Assembly: GCA_017694555.1 (NCBI GenBank)
Contig: JADIMS010000036.1
Coordinates: 1-40,301, forward strand
DNA from: Candidatus Avitreponema avistercoris
GTDB taxonomy: Bacteria > Spirochaetota > Spirochaetia > Treponematales > Treponemataceae
Direction of reading: 5' to 3'
DNA length: 40,301 nucleotides
The position numbers were made by a program, and so were the translations under genes. Shown here one piece after another: positions 1-10,400 of the stretch; position 1 is the first letter of the stretch, and every line of letters begins with the position of its first letter. The notes under the pieces were generated by a model that worked only from the letters and a program-made list of their open reading frames with translations, did no database searches and was not told the DNA's origin.

Positions 1-198
1 ATGCCGTATGCGGCGTTGTCCGGGTTTGAACGCCGCGCCGCCGCAGCCGGGGCGGAAATTGTTTCGCGGGCGTTTGACGCCTGCGCGCGCGTAGAGGGAA
101 CGGTAGCGGCGGATGCGGCGCAGGTCTTCGCCGCGGATACGGCGGAATGGAGCGCCGGACGGATTCTGCTCGTTTTTCCGGATTCCGCTTCCGGATGA
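1..198 (+). CDS. Probable C-terminal end of a truncated CDS or small hypothetical protein
   Basis: Open from base 1 to a TGA at 196-198; Ala-rich, no recognised motif; may begin outside the window. Confidence 0.35.
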   Translation: MPYAALSGFERRAAAAGAEIVSRAFDACARVEGTVAADAAQVFAADTAEWSAGRILLVFPDSASG

Positions 199-320
199 GC
201 CCGTGCGTCCGGCTCCGCGGCGGCAGACTGCCCGGGAACAAAACAAATAAAATCCGCCGGAATAAAAAAACGGAAAAATCCCGGATTTTTGTTATTTGCT
301 GTTATTTTTTCTGTGTCAGC

Positions 321-349
321 TTGCCTTAAATAAGATTATGGGATACACT
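321..349 (+). promoter_or_regulatory. Sigma70-like promoter upstream of the beta-barrel protein
   Basis: TTGCCT (321-326), 17-nt spacer, TACACT (344-349), followed by AGGAGG-like SD before ATG 368. Confidence 0.5.
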
Positions 350-367
350 CACAGTAGGAGGGTTTCC

Positions 368-835
368 ATGACCAAGAAAATTATTGTTGCTTTGCTTATG
401 CTTTGCGTCGCCGGTTCTGTCTTTGCCGTCGGAATCGGTATTCAGGGTGGTACGGATGTTGCGAACAGCGGAACAACCGGTATCGATATTACATTCAAGC
501 TGGACAGCGTTCCGTTTGTTTTTGCCGTGGGTATCCCCAGTTTTGATCCCCTGGCCATCGGTCTGACGGCGGATTACTGGATTTTGAATGACAACCTGGT
601 GGGACCGCTGAACTGGTTCATCGGCGCCGGACTTTTCGGCCAGCTGTTTATCGGGGATGACGATTTCAATTTCACGGTTGGCGCCCGCGTGCCGGTCGGT
701 TTGAACTTCTTCTTCGCCAGAGATATGTTTGAGCTCTATCTGCAGGTTGCGCCCGGTCTTGGCGCGAACATCGGAAACGGCGTAGAAATGGATTTTGTCT
801 GTCCGATCAACTACGGTCTCCGGTTCTGGTTCTGA
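368..835 (+). CDS. Small secreted outer-membrane beta-barrel protein (DUF3996/BAPKO_0422-like)
   Basis: ATG 368 after SD; signal peptide MTKKIIVALLMLCVAGSVFA; alternating hydrophobic/Gly strands ending in aromatic F (LRFWF). Confidence 0.65.
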   Translation: MTKKIIVALLMLCVAGSVFAVGIGIQGGTDVANSGTTGIDITFKLDSVPFVFAVGIPSFDPLAIGLTADYWILNDNLVGPLNWFIGAGLFGQLFIGDDDFNFTVGARVPVGLNFFFARDMFELYLQVAPGLGANIGNGVEMDFVCPINYGLRFWF

Positions 836-853
836 GCTCTTTTATCCCGAAAA

Positions 854-879
854 ACCGTCCTTACGGACGGTTTTTTTTT
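854..879 (+). terminator. Rho-independent terminator
   Basis: ACCGTCC-TTAC-GGACGGT followed by a T-run. Confidence 0.85.
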
Positions 880-907
880 GTCCGAGAGAAACAAGCAAGG
901 AGAACGT

Positions 908-1978
908 ATGAGCAAAGTTGTTGTGGGCGCTTCTGCGCTGGACGGTTTTTTGACGGAAAAGGATACTGCTTATCTTGCCAAAATGGACGGCTTGTATGAG
1001 CGGGCGATGGAATCTTTCCGGATTCTCTCCGGCGGCGGATTTTCGTCTGCGCTGGCTACGGAAGAAAAAAAGGTAATCGATATTTACAACGAGATGGGGC
1101 ACATCATGCAGGATATTTGCAGGGAGCTGCCCGCAATCCGGGTTTATTCGTTTGCGACGGAAGAGGAATCGCACGCGGAAGCCAGCCGGGTGATTGCCAA
1201 ACTGCGGGATATCCGTACCGGACACCGGGAATTCGTCTATTATATCCAGCGGGCTTACGAAATGCTGTTCCGGCTTGCCTTCAGCCAGAGCCATTCGGCG
1301 AACAAAAACTATCTGGTTGTCAAAACCCCTGTGACGGTACCGGTGCAGAATTATGCCGTCCACAAGATTCCGGACATTGATTATAAAATCGAAAATTCCG
1401 TGATGTGCGTCATGCTCCGCGGCGCGCTGCTTCCTTCGATGATTATGTCGAAAGAAGTGGAGGAATATTCGTCCCACGGCTATGTCACGCCGTTTGCGCT
1501 GTTCAAAATCAAGCGGGATGATTCCAAAAAGGAAAACGACATGGAGTACATCCTCGATTTGGACCGTTCGTTTTTCCACCTGGAGGAACTGGACGGCAAA
1601 GACCTGATTTTTGCCGATCCCATGAACGCAACCGGCGGAAGCCTGGTGACGGTGGTCAAGTATTTGACCGAACACGGCGTGAAGCCGAAGTCAATCAAGT
1701 TTTTCAATGTGATTTCCGCACTGAAAGGCGCGCTGCGCGTGGTGCGTGCGCTGGAGAATTGCAGCGTGTATACGCTTTGGATGGATCCCGTGCTGAATGC
1801 TTCCGCCTATATTATGCCCGGGCTGGGCGATGCCGGCGACCGCATCAACGGCCGGGATTTGGATGAAACGCCGCGCAACATTATCCAGCTGATTGCGGAT
1901 TACGGATCGGACGTGAACAGCCTGTACCGTTCGCAGCTCCGCCAGATTGAGCGGACCGTGCTGGGGGATCACCGCTAG
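908..1978 (+). CDS. Uracil phosphoribosyltransferase-like protein with long N-terminal extension
   Basis: ATG 908 after AAGGAG; PRPP motif [11 protein letters not shown] and UPRTase signature [13 protein letters not shown]. Confidence 0.75.
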   Translation: MSKVVVGASALDGFLTEKDTAYLAKMDGLYERAMESFRILSGGGFSSALATEEKKVIDIYNEMGHIMQDICRELPAIRVYSFATEEESHAEASRVIAKLRDIRTGHREFVYYIQRAYEMLFRLAFSQSHSANKNYLVVKTPVTVPVQNYAVHKIPDIDYKIENSVMCVMLRGALLPSMIMSKEVEEYSSHGYVTPFALFKIKRDDSKKENDMEYILDLDRSFFHLEELDGKDLIFADPMNATGGSLVTVVKYLTEHGVKPKSIKFFNVISALKGALRVVRALENCSVYTLWMDPVLNASAYIMPGLGDAGDRINGRDLDETPRNIIQLIADYGSDVNSLYRSQLRQIERTVLGDHR

Positions 1979-2625
1979 TGTCCCGCCGGGTTTCCGCCGC
2001 GCAGGCGGCGTTTGCCGCGCTCCGGATTTGCGCGCTTGCTTTGGGGTTTCTGCTTGTTTCCTGTGTCTCCGGGTCGGACCGTCAGGCGCTGGCTGCCGAA
2101 TATCTGCTGCTGGCGGACGGCTATGCCGGCCTGGAGGACTACGAAAAAGCGCTTTTTTTCTATGAGCGGGCGGCGGAAGACCCCGCCTTACAGAACACGG
2201 CGCAATACGGTATGGGACGGATGTATGCGCTTTCCGGAAACTGGGATGAGGCGGTCCGGCTGTTTGCCGGTTTGTACGCACAGGATCCGGAAAATGAAAT
2301 CCTGGTTTCTTCCTACGCTTATGCCCTGGCCTCTTCCGGGAATATAGACGAATCGCTGCGGCTGTACCGCGCTTTGCGGGATTCCCGCCCGGATGACGCC
2401 CGGCTGGCGGCGGATTACGTGGAGCTTTTGTTTGCCGCCGGAAAATATGCCGAAGCGGAAGCGGAAGCGGAGTCTGTCCGGGCGGAGTTTCCGGACAGCG
2501 GGGAAATTGCCACGCTGGAGGATTTGGAAGAGCGGATTGCAGAGGCGCTGGGAACCGCAGAATCTGCGCCGGATGCGGCCGGTACGGAGGCGGAATCCGC
2601 CGTTTCCGGGGAACCGGAGGAATAG
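1978..2625 (+). CDS. TPR-repeat lipoprotein
   Basis: GTG start overlapping upstream stop (TAGTG); lipobox-like LLVSC; TPR-like helices (YLLLADGYAGLEDYEKALFFYERA, ALASSGNIDESLRLYRAL). Confidence 0.65.
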   Translation: MSRRVSAAQAAFAALRICALALGFLLVSCVSGSDRQALAAEYLLLADGYAGLEDYEKALFFYERAAEDPALQNTAQYGMGRMYALSGNWDEAVRLFAGLYAQDPENEILVSSYAYALASSGNIDESLRLYRALRDSRPDDARLAADYVELLFAAGKYAEAEAEAESVRAEFPDSGEIATLEDLEERIAEALGTAESAPDAAGTEAESAVSGEPEE

Positions 2626-2664
2626 CCGCACGGCGGCTGCCTGCTGCCGGTTTCGCGCCGGTTT

Positions 2665-3846
2665 TCAGAGCATTTTGCCGAAACGGGAAATGCGCAGATG
2701 CTCGCGGGCAGCCAGCGCTTCATCCAGCAGGGGATCCAGGTCTGCGTCCTGTAAAATAGAAGCGGCTGCGTCTGCCTTTGCCTTCAATACCGGGTGTTTG
2801 GGCGAAAAAATCACACAACAGTCTTCATAAGGCAAAATCGAAATGCCGTAGCTGCCGATTTTTTTTGCGGTCGCGGTAATTTCTTCTTTATCCATGCCGA
2901 TGAGCGGACGCAGCACAGGAAGCGGCGCGTAACCGTTGACTACCGCCATATTTTCCATTGTCTGGCTGGCAACCTGCCCGAGACTTTCCCCGGTGATGAT
3001 GGCCTGGGATCCGATTTGTGCGGCCAGGCGGGCTGCGGTTTTCATCATACAGATACGGAGGATGACGGTGGTAAACGCTTCCGGACAGCGCATTTTGATG
3101 CGGCGCTGCACTTCGGTGAAAGAGACTACGTTTAAATGGCCGCCGATGTTGTAGGCCGCAAGTATTGCGGCGAGGTCTTCCACTTTTTTCCGGGCTTCCG
3201 GTGAAGTAAACGGATGGGAATGGAAGTACAGGCTGTCCACTTTCATACCCCGGCAAATCATCCGGTAGCCTGCCACCGGGGAATCAATCCCGCCGGAAAG
3301 CAGCAATAATCCGCGTCCCCCGGTACCGCAGGGAAGGCCGCGCGGCGCTTCGTTTTCGGTTCCGTAAACCAAAGCCTGGTCGCGGATTTCCACCATAATG
3401 ACCACATCCGGACGGTGGACGTCCACGGCGAGAATACCGGCCTGAAAGACGGCTGCGCCGGTTTCACGGGCAATTTCAAACGAATTCCACGGAAATGTTT
3501 TATCCGCGCGCCGGGCTTCAATTTTGAATGTTTTGTATCCGGCGGCAGCCGCTTTTTCCGCTTCCGCCAGTACGGCGGCAGTGACAGCCTGCGCCGTTTT
3601 TTCCGCCGTGCGTACCCGCGCCCAACCGGCAAGCCCGGTCAGGTGGGAAAGGGCAAAAACGGCGTCGTCTTGTTTTTCTTCCGGACAGCGGATATACAGC
3701 CGCCCGGCCGATAAGCGTACGGAGGCTTTGCTTCCTTCCAGAAAAAGCCGGGCATTCTGGACCAGCCGTTCTTCAAAATCTTTCCGGTTTCCGCCTTTCA
3801 GGGAAAGTTCACCGATCCTGCCGAGAAATACAATTTCATTCTTCAT
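2665..3846 (-). CDS. thiI: tRNA 4-thiouridine synthase ThiI, without C-terminal rhodanese domain
   Basis: PP-loop LLLLSGGIDSPVAGY, THUMP-like N-terminus, EDCCVIFSPKHP motif; ATG at 3846 with upstream GGAG. Confidence 0.88.
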   Translation of the reverse strand: MKNEIVFLGRIGELSLKGGNRKDFEERLVQNARLFLEGSKASVRLSAGRLYIRCPEEKQDDAVFALSHLTGLAGWARVRTAEKTAQAVTAAVLAEAEKAAAAGYKTFKIEARRADKTFPWNSFEIARETGAAVFQAGILAVDVHRPDVVIMVEIRDQALVYGTENEAPRGLPCGTGGRGLLLLSGGIDSPVAGYRMICRGMKVDSLYFHSHPFTSPEARKKVEDLAAILAAYNIGGHLNVVSFTEVQRRIKMRCPEAFTTVILRICMMKTAARLAAQIGSQAIITGESLGQVASQTMENMAVVNGYAPLPVLRPLIGMDKEEITATAKKIGSYGISILPYEDCCVIFSPKHPVLKAKADAAASILQDADLDPLLDEALAAREHLRISRFGKML

Positions 3847-3888
3847 GCTCTTCTCCCGATTTTGTTCCTGCAACGCGCGGTTTCCGCA

Positions 3889-5025
3889 TCACCGCAAAAT
3901 ATCCGACAGCGTTCCGGCAAGGAATTCGATTTCTTCCTGCGTTGTGCGGATGCCGGTGGAAACCCGGAAAGCGTTTTGCGCGTCTTTTGCACCGGTTTTC
4001 ATGGCCTGCAATACGGGCCTGGCCTTTTTTTTCGCAGAGCAAGCTGAGCCTGTGGAAATACAAATGCCCGCGTCGGACAGCATCCGGACCAGGACTTCGC
4101 CCGGAAACATGGCGTTGGTAAATTGAAAGAGAAAGGGCGAAAAATTTCCGCTGCGTTCCCTGCGCGAAGGCGGGATGGAAGTTACGCCGGGAATGGCTGT
4201 GAGCTTGCGGAACAGGAATGCGGCCTTGTCTTCGGCTCCGGCTTTTTGTTCCGGATCGGCAAACCAGCGCGCCGTTTTTTCCAGTGCGAAAGCCATAGCC
4301 CAGGCTCCTGCCAGATTTTCGGTTCCGGGGCGGACGCCTTTTTCCTGCCCGCCGCCGCTCAGGAAGGGATCCGGTTTCGGGCTGCAATACAGCAAACCGC
4401 AGCCCCGCGGGGCGCCGAGCTTGTGTCCGCTGAATGCCATACTGTGGATACCGGCTGTTTCCGGTGTGCGGGGAAACATCCCTGCCGCCTGTACTGCATC
4501 AGTATGGAAATGAATACGCCGTTTGCCCAGGGTTTTCAGCGCTGCGGCGATTTCTTCCACCGGCTGGATTGCGCCGGTTTCGTTATTGACGCACATGACG
4601 GCGGCAAATGCGGTATCTTCGCGTATTGCAGCCAGTACCGCTTCCGGGGTGATAAATCCGTCTGCGTCCGGGTTGACGGGGAGAATGGTCCATCCGAATT
4701 TTTTCAGCACTTCCGCCTGGTTGCGGACTGCCGGATGTTCAATCGCGCTGATGACGGCGCTTCCCGGCGCCGGACGCCGCAGCAGCGAAAGAAGCGGAAT
4801 CTGGTCGGCTTCTGTTCCGCCGGAGGTAAAAAAAACCGTTTCAGGCGGTACACCGAGAACAGATGCGCACAGGCGCCTGGCGTTTTCCAGCGATTCTGCG
4901 GCTTTTTTCCCTTCCCGGTGCTGGCTGGAAGGGTTCGCCCAGGCTTCCGCCGCTTTTTCTGCTGCGCGCCGGTAAATCTCCGGATCCGGTATGGCGGTGG
5001 CCGCCCAGTCCAGGTACGCCGTCAT
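3889..5025 (-). CDS. Cysteine desulfurase (NifS/IscS family)
   Basis: YLDWAATA start, SGGTEADQ, FSGHKLGAPRGCG (PLP Lys), active loop STGSACSAKKKA; ATGA overlap with aroB. Confidence 0.88.
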   Translation of the reverse strand: MTAYLDWAATAIPDPEIYRRAAEKAAEAWANPSSQHREGKKAAESLENARRLCASVLGVPPETVFFTSGGTEADQIPLLSLLRRPAPGSAVISAIEHPAVRNQAEVLKKFGWTILPVNPDADGFITPEAVLAAIREDTAFAAVMCVNNETGAIQPVEEIAAALKTLGKRRIHFHTDAVQAAGMFPRTPETAGIHSMAFSGHKLGAPRGCGLLYCSPKPDPFLSGGGQEKGVRPGTENLAGAWAMAFALEKTARWFADPEQKAGAEDKAAFLFRKLTAIPGVTSIPPSRRERSGNFSPFLFQFTNAMFPGEVLVRMLSDAGICISTGSACSAKKKARPVLQAMKTGAKDAQNAFRVSTGIRTTQEEIEFLAGTLSDILR

Positions 5026-6086
5026 GCGAGAACCGCCAGAATGTCGCGGTCATCCGCCCCGCAGATTTGCGTATTGCAAAGCCGGCTTTGGAGCACAAAA
5101 CGCAGCGCACCGTTTTTCCGCTTTTTGTCTCCGCGCATGGCGGCCAGCAGTTTTTCCCCGGGATTGGCTTCATGATGCAGGGCGGGATGAACCGGCGCAG
5201 TACTCCATCCGAAAGCGGAAAGAAGATGAAAAACCTCTTCCCGGTAATGGGGATCGGTCAGTCCCAGCCGTCCGCCGAGCGCCAGCGCGCGCCCGATTCC
5301 CCATGCAACGGCTTCCCCGTGCGTGACGGTACCAAAGCCGGCAGCCGCTTCCAGCGCATGGCCGAACGTGTGGCCCAGATTTAAAAAAGCGCGTTCGCCC
5401 TTTTCGTACAAATCTTTTTCCACTACGGCGGCTTTTGCCTGCGCGCACCGCCGGACCGCTTCCGCCAAAAGAGCCGCGTCCCGTGCCTGCAACTCTGCGC
5501 GCCGTTCCGTAAAAAACCGGAAAAGTGTTTCATCATACAGCATGGCGGTTTTCAGCATTTCCGCCAGTCCGGAACGGAATTCCGTTTCCGGAAGCGTGCG
5601 CAGTGCGGCGGGAAAAATCAGGATTTTTTCTGCCGGAAAAAAAGAACCGACGGAATTTTTGTACGGACCGAAATCCACGCCGGTTTTTCCTCCGACCGCT
5701 GCGTCAACCATAGCGAGCAGGGTTGTGGGAACCAGCTGCAGCCGTGCGCCGCGCATATACACCGAGGCTGCAAAGGCGGTCATGTCGGTAATGACGCCGC
5801 CGCCAAAACCGATAAACAGACTGTCCCGCCCGAGTCCGGCTTGCAGCGCGGCGCTGAGAATACCGGAAACCGCATCCAGCGTTTTTTCCTGTTCGCCGGC
5901 CGGAAGTACCACCAGCGGAGCCTGCGCGGAAAATCCGGCTGCCTGGCGCAGCAGCGGCGCGGTGTTGGCGTCCGCTACATAAATTCCTCCGGCTGCCGGA
6001 AGCTCCGGCACGTACAGATTTCCGGAAGCGCCGGCAAAGAGAATTGCGGTATTTCCTGCCTGCGTGTGAAAAGTAAAGGATTCCAT
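5022..6086 (-). CDS. aroB: 3-dehydroquinate synthase
   Basis: FGGGVITDMTAFAASVYMRG, PTTLLAMVDAAVGGKTGVDF, NLGHTFGHALE. Confidence 0.93.
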   Translation of the reverse strand: MESFTFHTQAGNTAILFAGASGNLYVPELPAAGGIYVADANTAPLLRQAAGFSAQAPLVVLPAGEQEKTLDAVSGILSAALQAGLGRDSLFIGFGGGVITDMTAFAASVYMRGARLQLVPTTLLAMVDAAVGGKTGVDFGPYKNSVGSFFPAEKILIFPAALRTLPETEFRSGLAEMLKTAMLYDETLFRFFTERRAELQARDAALLAEAVRRCAQAKAAVVEKDLYEKGERAFLNLGHTFGHALEAAAGFGTVTHGEAVAWGIGRALALGGRLGLTDPHYREEVFHLLSAFGWSTAPVHPALHHEANPGEKLLAAMRGDKKRKNGALRFVLQSRLCNTQICGADDRDILAVLA

Positions 6087-6095
6087 GCCCTTATA

Positions 6096-6755
6096 TTAGT
6101 AAGTATTTTCATCCATGGCAAGAAACTCCGCGCGGACCCTCTCCAGCCGTTCCAGTTCCCGGCCGATTGTGCGGGCATAATCCAGCTTGCCGTTTGCAAT
6201 GCGTTCGCGTTCGTCCTCCCAAAACTGCAGGTCGGTGAGGAACAAAAATGCAAACCGCTGTACGTTGGCTTTTTCTGCCCAAAGTTTTGCTTCTTCCCAA
6301 TAATAGAGCGCAGTTTTGTAACAGGTTTCTGCGGTATTCAGACTGTCGATGTTCTGCTCTTTCCACGGCGCGTTGTAAAAATAAGCCGCCTGCTTGTCCC
6401 ACTTGGAACCGAGCCGTAAATGCTGCTCCACGAGTTTCAGATTCAAATGCATCATGAATAAATACCGGTATTTTTCCCATTCGGCTTTGGTTTCAATACG
6501 TCCCATCGCATACAACGGGTTGCAGAAATCGGCTTCCACGGCCCGTTCCAGCCAGTAAATGTTTTCCATTGTATCATCCGGATACTGGTTGTAATGGATG
6601 TGATAGAGGCGGTAAAATTGTTCTTTATAGCGGACCGTATAAGACGGAAGCGGGAATCCGGCCAGCAGCACGAAAAACAGCGCCGTTAAAAGAAAAGCGG
6701 TTCTCTTTCCCCCTGCGTTTTGCCGCGCCGGGTGGAGCGCTCGGTGTGTATTCAT
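6096..6755 (-). CDS. Conserved hypothetical protein with one N-terminal membrane segment
   Basis: Operonic (TGATG overlap with tmk stop); TM segment TAFLLTALFFVLLAGFPLP; helical remainder. Confidence 0.6.
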   Translation of the reverse strand: MNTHRALHPARQNAGGKRTAFLLTALFFVLLAGFPLPSYTVRYKEQFYRLYHIHYNQYPDDTMENIYWLERAVEADFCNPLYAMGRIETKAEWEKYRYLFMMHLNLKLVEQHLRLGSKWDKQAAYFYNAPWKEQNIDSLNTAETCYKTALYYWEEAKLWAEKANVQRFAFLFLTDLQFWEDERERIANGKLDYARTIGRELERLERVRAEFLAMDENTY

Positions 6756-7399
6756 CAATTGAATTTCGGCAAAATCCCGGCAGTTTTCCAGATTTTTCCG
6801 GCAATTTCTTCCGGCGGAAGCGCCGCGTCGATGGTCAGGATGTGCATATCCGGTTCTGTCTGCCGGAATGAAGCAAAAAGGCTTTTGTACTTTCCGCTGA
6901 CTTTTTTTTGGAAACCGGTTTCTTCAAAAATTTCCCGTTCTGTATGTTCCAGCGTACTTCTGGCAAGAATGCGCTGCATCGCGGTTTCGGGGTCCAGGTC
7001 GAAAAAGAAAACATATTCCGGCAAAGGGAAATCTCCGTTGAGTTTTTGCGGCAGGTCCGGGCTTCCGCTTTCGCCCTGATAGGCCAGGCTGGAAAACAGA
7101 TAACGGTCGCTGAATACCGCCCTGCCGTTTCCGGTTTCTTCCGCAATCCCGCCGCGGCCGAACAGGTGTTCGTTGCGGTCTGCCGCAAACAAAAAAGCCA
7201 GCGTGTCCGGATGCGCGCTGATTTTTCCGGAAAGGAACTGCCGCAGCAGGCGCCCGATTTCGTTTGCCGTGGGTTCCCGGGTAAAACGCACAAGACCGGA
7301 TTTTCCTTCCGCAGCGAACCGGCTTTCCAGCTTTTGTATTTGCGTAGTGGTGCCGCTGCCGTCAATTCCTTCAAAAACAACGAAATTCTTCAAAATCAT
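6755..7399 (-). CDS. tmk: Thymidylate kinase
   Basis: FVVFEGIDGSGTTTQ P-loop, TREPT, SDRYLFSSLAYQG. Confidence 0.92.
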   Translation of the reverse strand: MILKNFVVFEGIDGSGTTTQIQKLESRFAAEGKSGLVRFTREPTANEIGRLLRQFLSGKISAHPDTLAFLFAADRNEHLFGRGGIAEETGNGRAVFSDRYLFSSLAYQGESGSPDLPQKLNGDFPLPEYVFFFDLDPETAMQRILARSTLEHTEREIFEETGFQKKVSGKYKSLFASFRQTEPDMHILTIDAALPPEEIAGKIWKTAGILPKFN

Positions 7400-7442
7400 G
7401 AGTATAAATATATATTTTTTTCTGCTATGATTCCAGACTGGA

Positions 7443-10400
7443 ATGTTTCAGCTTTCACGCCGGTACCGGTATGTAAAAGAAATTTTGATTTTCCTCCTGC
7501 TGATGGCGGCAATCGGCATCGGTCTTGTGCCCGCGCGCCGGATGATTCAGAATTCCTTTGCCGGTTTTGAACGCACGCTGCGGGAGCAAATCCGGGAGCA
7601 TACGGGGCTGGATGTTTCTTTTGCTTCTGCATCCCCGAATATTTTCCGGCGGCTGACTTTTTCCCGCGTTTCTGTTGCGGATGCGGCAAGCGGCGAAGAA
7701 ATTCTGGCTGTGGACCGGCTTTCGGTTTCCTTCCGGCTGCTGAAAATCCTCCGCGGGGAATTTTTGGACAGCGTGCGGGAAATCACGGTGGACGGCGGCA
7801 GTTTGAATTTTGATTTGGACGGGGAAAATGCGGTTACCGCCTGGTTCCCGCAGGAAACGCCGGAGTCTGCGGAACGTGCGCCGCCGGACCGTCCGGGGCT
7901 TTCTGCCCTGCGCGGGATTTTCAATAACGGCGTCAGCTTCCGGATGCGCAATTTTTCGTTTTCGGCACGGGCGCAGGGGCACGAATTCGGTGCGCACGTC
8001 GGGGAAGCCGGTTTTTTCATTACGCCGGACCGCCTGACGCTGGACAGCGATTTGCATGTGTTCTGGAGGCGCCCTGTAAGCGGAGGCAGCCTGCTTTCTT
8101 CGGTCGGTGCGGATATTTCCCTTTCCGGTGAGATTTCGTCTGATTTGACGTCGGGATTCGCCAGTCTCTCCGTGGGATCCGTCGCATTGGGAAATATTTC
8201 GTTTCCCCGCATCGGTCTGGTGGCAGGGCTGCAGGACGGGATTTTGTCCGTCACGTCGATGCAGGAAGGCCAGCCTCTTTCGGTTTCGGCGGTGGTGGAC
8301 CGCGCCCGGCGTACGGTTGAGGCTTCGGTTTCGTGCGAACGGCTGCTGTTGTTCCGCTGGCTTTCGTCCGCAGGCGGAAACCGGATACTTTCGGATTTGC
8401 AGAACACCACGCTTTCCGGAACCGGTTCGCTTTCTTATACGGAAGAGGACGGCCTGCGCTATGCCGCAGACGGGCAGGTTGATGTTTCGCCGGCGGTATA
8501 CGGCGGCGGGGCAGTGTCGTTCCGGTTTTCCGGGGATTCGCGGAAGATGGAAATTGCCTCCCTCCGGCTGGACGGCCCGGAATTTGACGCAGGCTTTTCC
8601 GGTTCGTTTGATTTTACTACCCGTCTGCCGGACGGTTTCCTGTCGGTGCGGAACTTCAATTTGCCGGACGGAAAGCTTTTCCTGGCCGGGGATTTCCGGC
8701 TGGATGCAGACGGCCGGCGGCTGGTGTGTTCGGTTCCGCATTTGCGTGTGAACCGCGCGGAATTTTTCCGTGTGGAAGGAACGGCGGATTTTTCGGATGA
8801 AAAACAATCCGAGTTTTCACTGGCGGCTGATGATGCTTCCGGTCATCTGTTCTGTGAAGGCGTTTTCTCCCGGGAGAGCGGCGGCTTTTTGCAGCTGTAC
8901 GGCGCATTTGACTCCGTAAACGTGCAGAACGGCGTAGGCGCGGTTCCGGCTTCCCTGCTCAGCGCAGAAACCTTCCGCTCTTTGTCCGGCCCGCTTGCAC
9001 CGTTCGCCCTGACCACGGAGGTGTACTTTTCCACGGATTTCTCCCGTTTTTCGTACAACAGTCCGCGGCTGATTTTCGCTTCTTCGGAAAACGACGGGTT
9101 ATATTTGCTTGCCTCGGTTACCGGCACGGAATCCGGCACGGACATCACGGATATCTCCACTTCTCCCGGCGGCGTGGATATCCGGGGGAACGTTTATGCG
9201 CTTTTTGATTCTGCGGACGAAATTCTGTTTACTTCTGATTTTTCGGTCGCCGGCATTCCGTATAATATTTCGGGAATGTACGCCGGGCGCATGATTTCTG
9301 CTTCCGGGGACTACGGTATTTCGTTTACGTTCCGGCTGCCGGACGCGGGCAGAGGCGGATCCGGCTCTTTGTTTTTTTCCGGTCTTCCGGTGCAGGCCGG
9401 CCCGGCCGTTCTTTCGTTTTCCCTGGATGCGGACTTTGCCCGGCAGAACAGCGGCGTGTGGGGCGGGAATATCCGCTCGTTCCGGGCGGAGGAAATCACC
9501 GGCTTTACTTTCCTGGATACGGTACTTTCTGCGTCCGGCGGATTTGACAGCGCGTCCGGCGTGTTTTTGCGCGATGTCACCGTTTCCGATGCGCATTCCG
9601 TGCTGTCCGGTTTTGCTTCTCTGGGACTGCTTTCGGATACGGTTTCCGGTTTGCAGCGGGTGACGGTGGACGTGAATATGCGCGATGCTTCCGGGGAAGA
9701 AACGGTTTTGCTTTCCGGTTCTGTGACGGAAGATGCGTCCGACACGCTTTTTGAACTGCAAGGTTCGGTCACGCGGTTCCCGCTGATGCGGATTCACCGC
9801 GGCCAGCTGTCGGACAATTTTCTGTCGGCGGAAATTTCGCTTTCGGGCTCGCCGGACATGATGCTCGTTTCGCTGAATGTGCCGGAGTCTTCGTTCCGGG
9901 TTGCCGGCGCGGATTTAAATCTCAGCGGTCTGGCCATGTACGAGGACGGGCTGTGTTTTGTGCACGGCGGGTCGGCCTCCTGGCGCAATGTGCGGGTTTC
10001 GGATTTGCAGGCGGATTTTTCCACAGAGACGCTCAGCGGTTTTGCCGGAGCCGTTTGTTCCGGCGTATTTGCCGGTTCGTCGTTTTCCATGGATCTGCGC
10101 GCCGATTTACAGGGCCGCGCCGGGGAAGAAACGCAGCCGGAAACGGCGGGCAACCCTGCGCCGGAAAAAAGCGGCGCTTTTGGATGGATCCGCACGTTCC
10201 GGGACGCAGCCCGCAGTTTTTCCGCAGAAATCGCCCTTTCCGGTATCCGCTGGCGGGAAAGCCGCTTTGACGGTACGGTTCTGGGTTCGGTACAGCGGGA
10301 ACCCGGCGTTACCGTGGTCTATGCCGGGGAAGACGATGCATTCAGCGGGCTTTTGCTGGACGACGGCGCGTTCACGCTTTCCCTTGCCGGCAATTCGCCG

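Noticed and set aside
2440-2480. GAAGCG triplet-like microsatellite in the TPR gene
   Set aside because: Short in-frame Ala-Glu run in a helical protein; too few copies to claim phase variation
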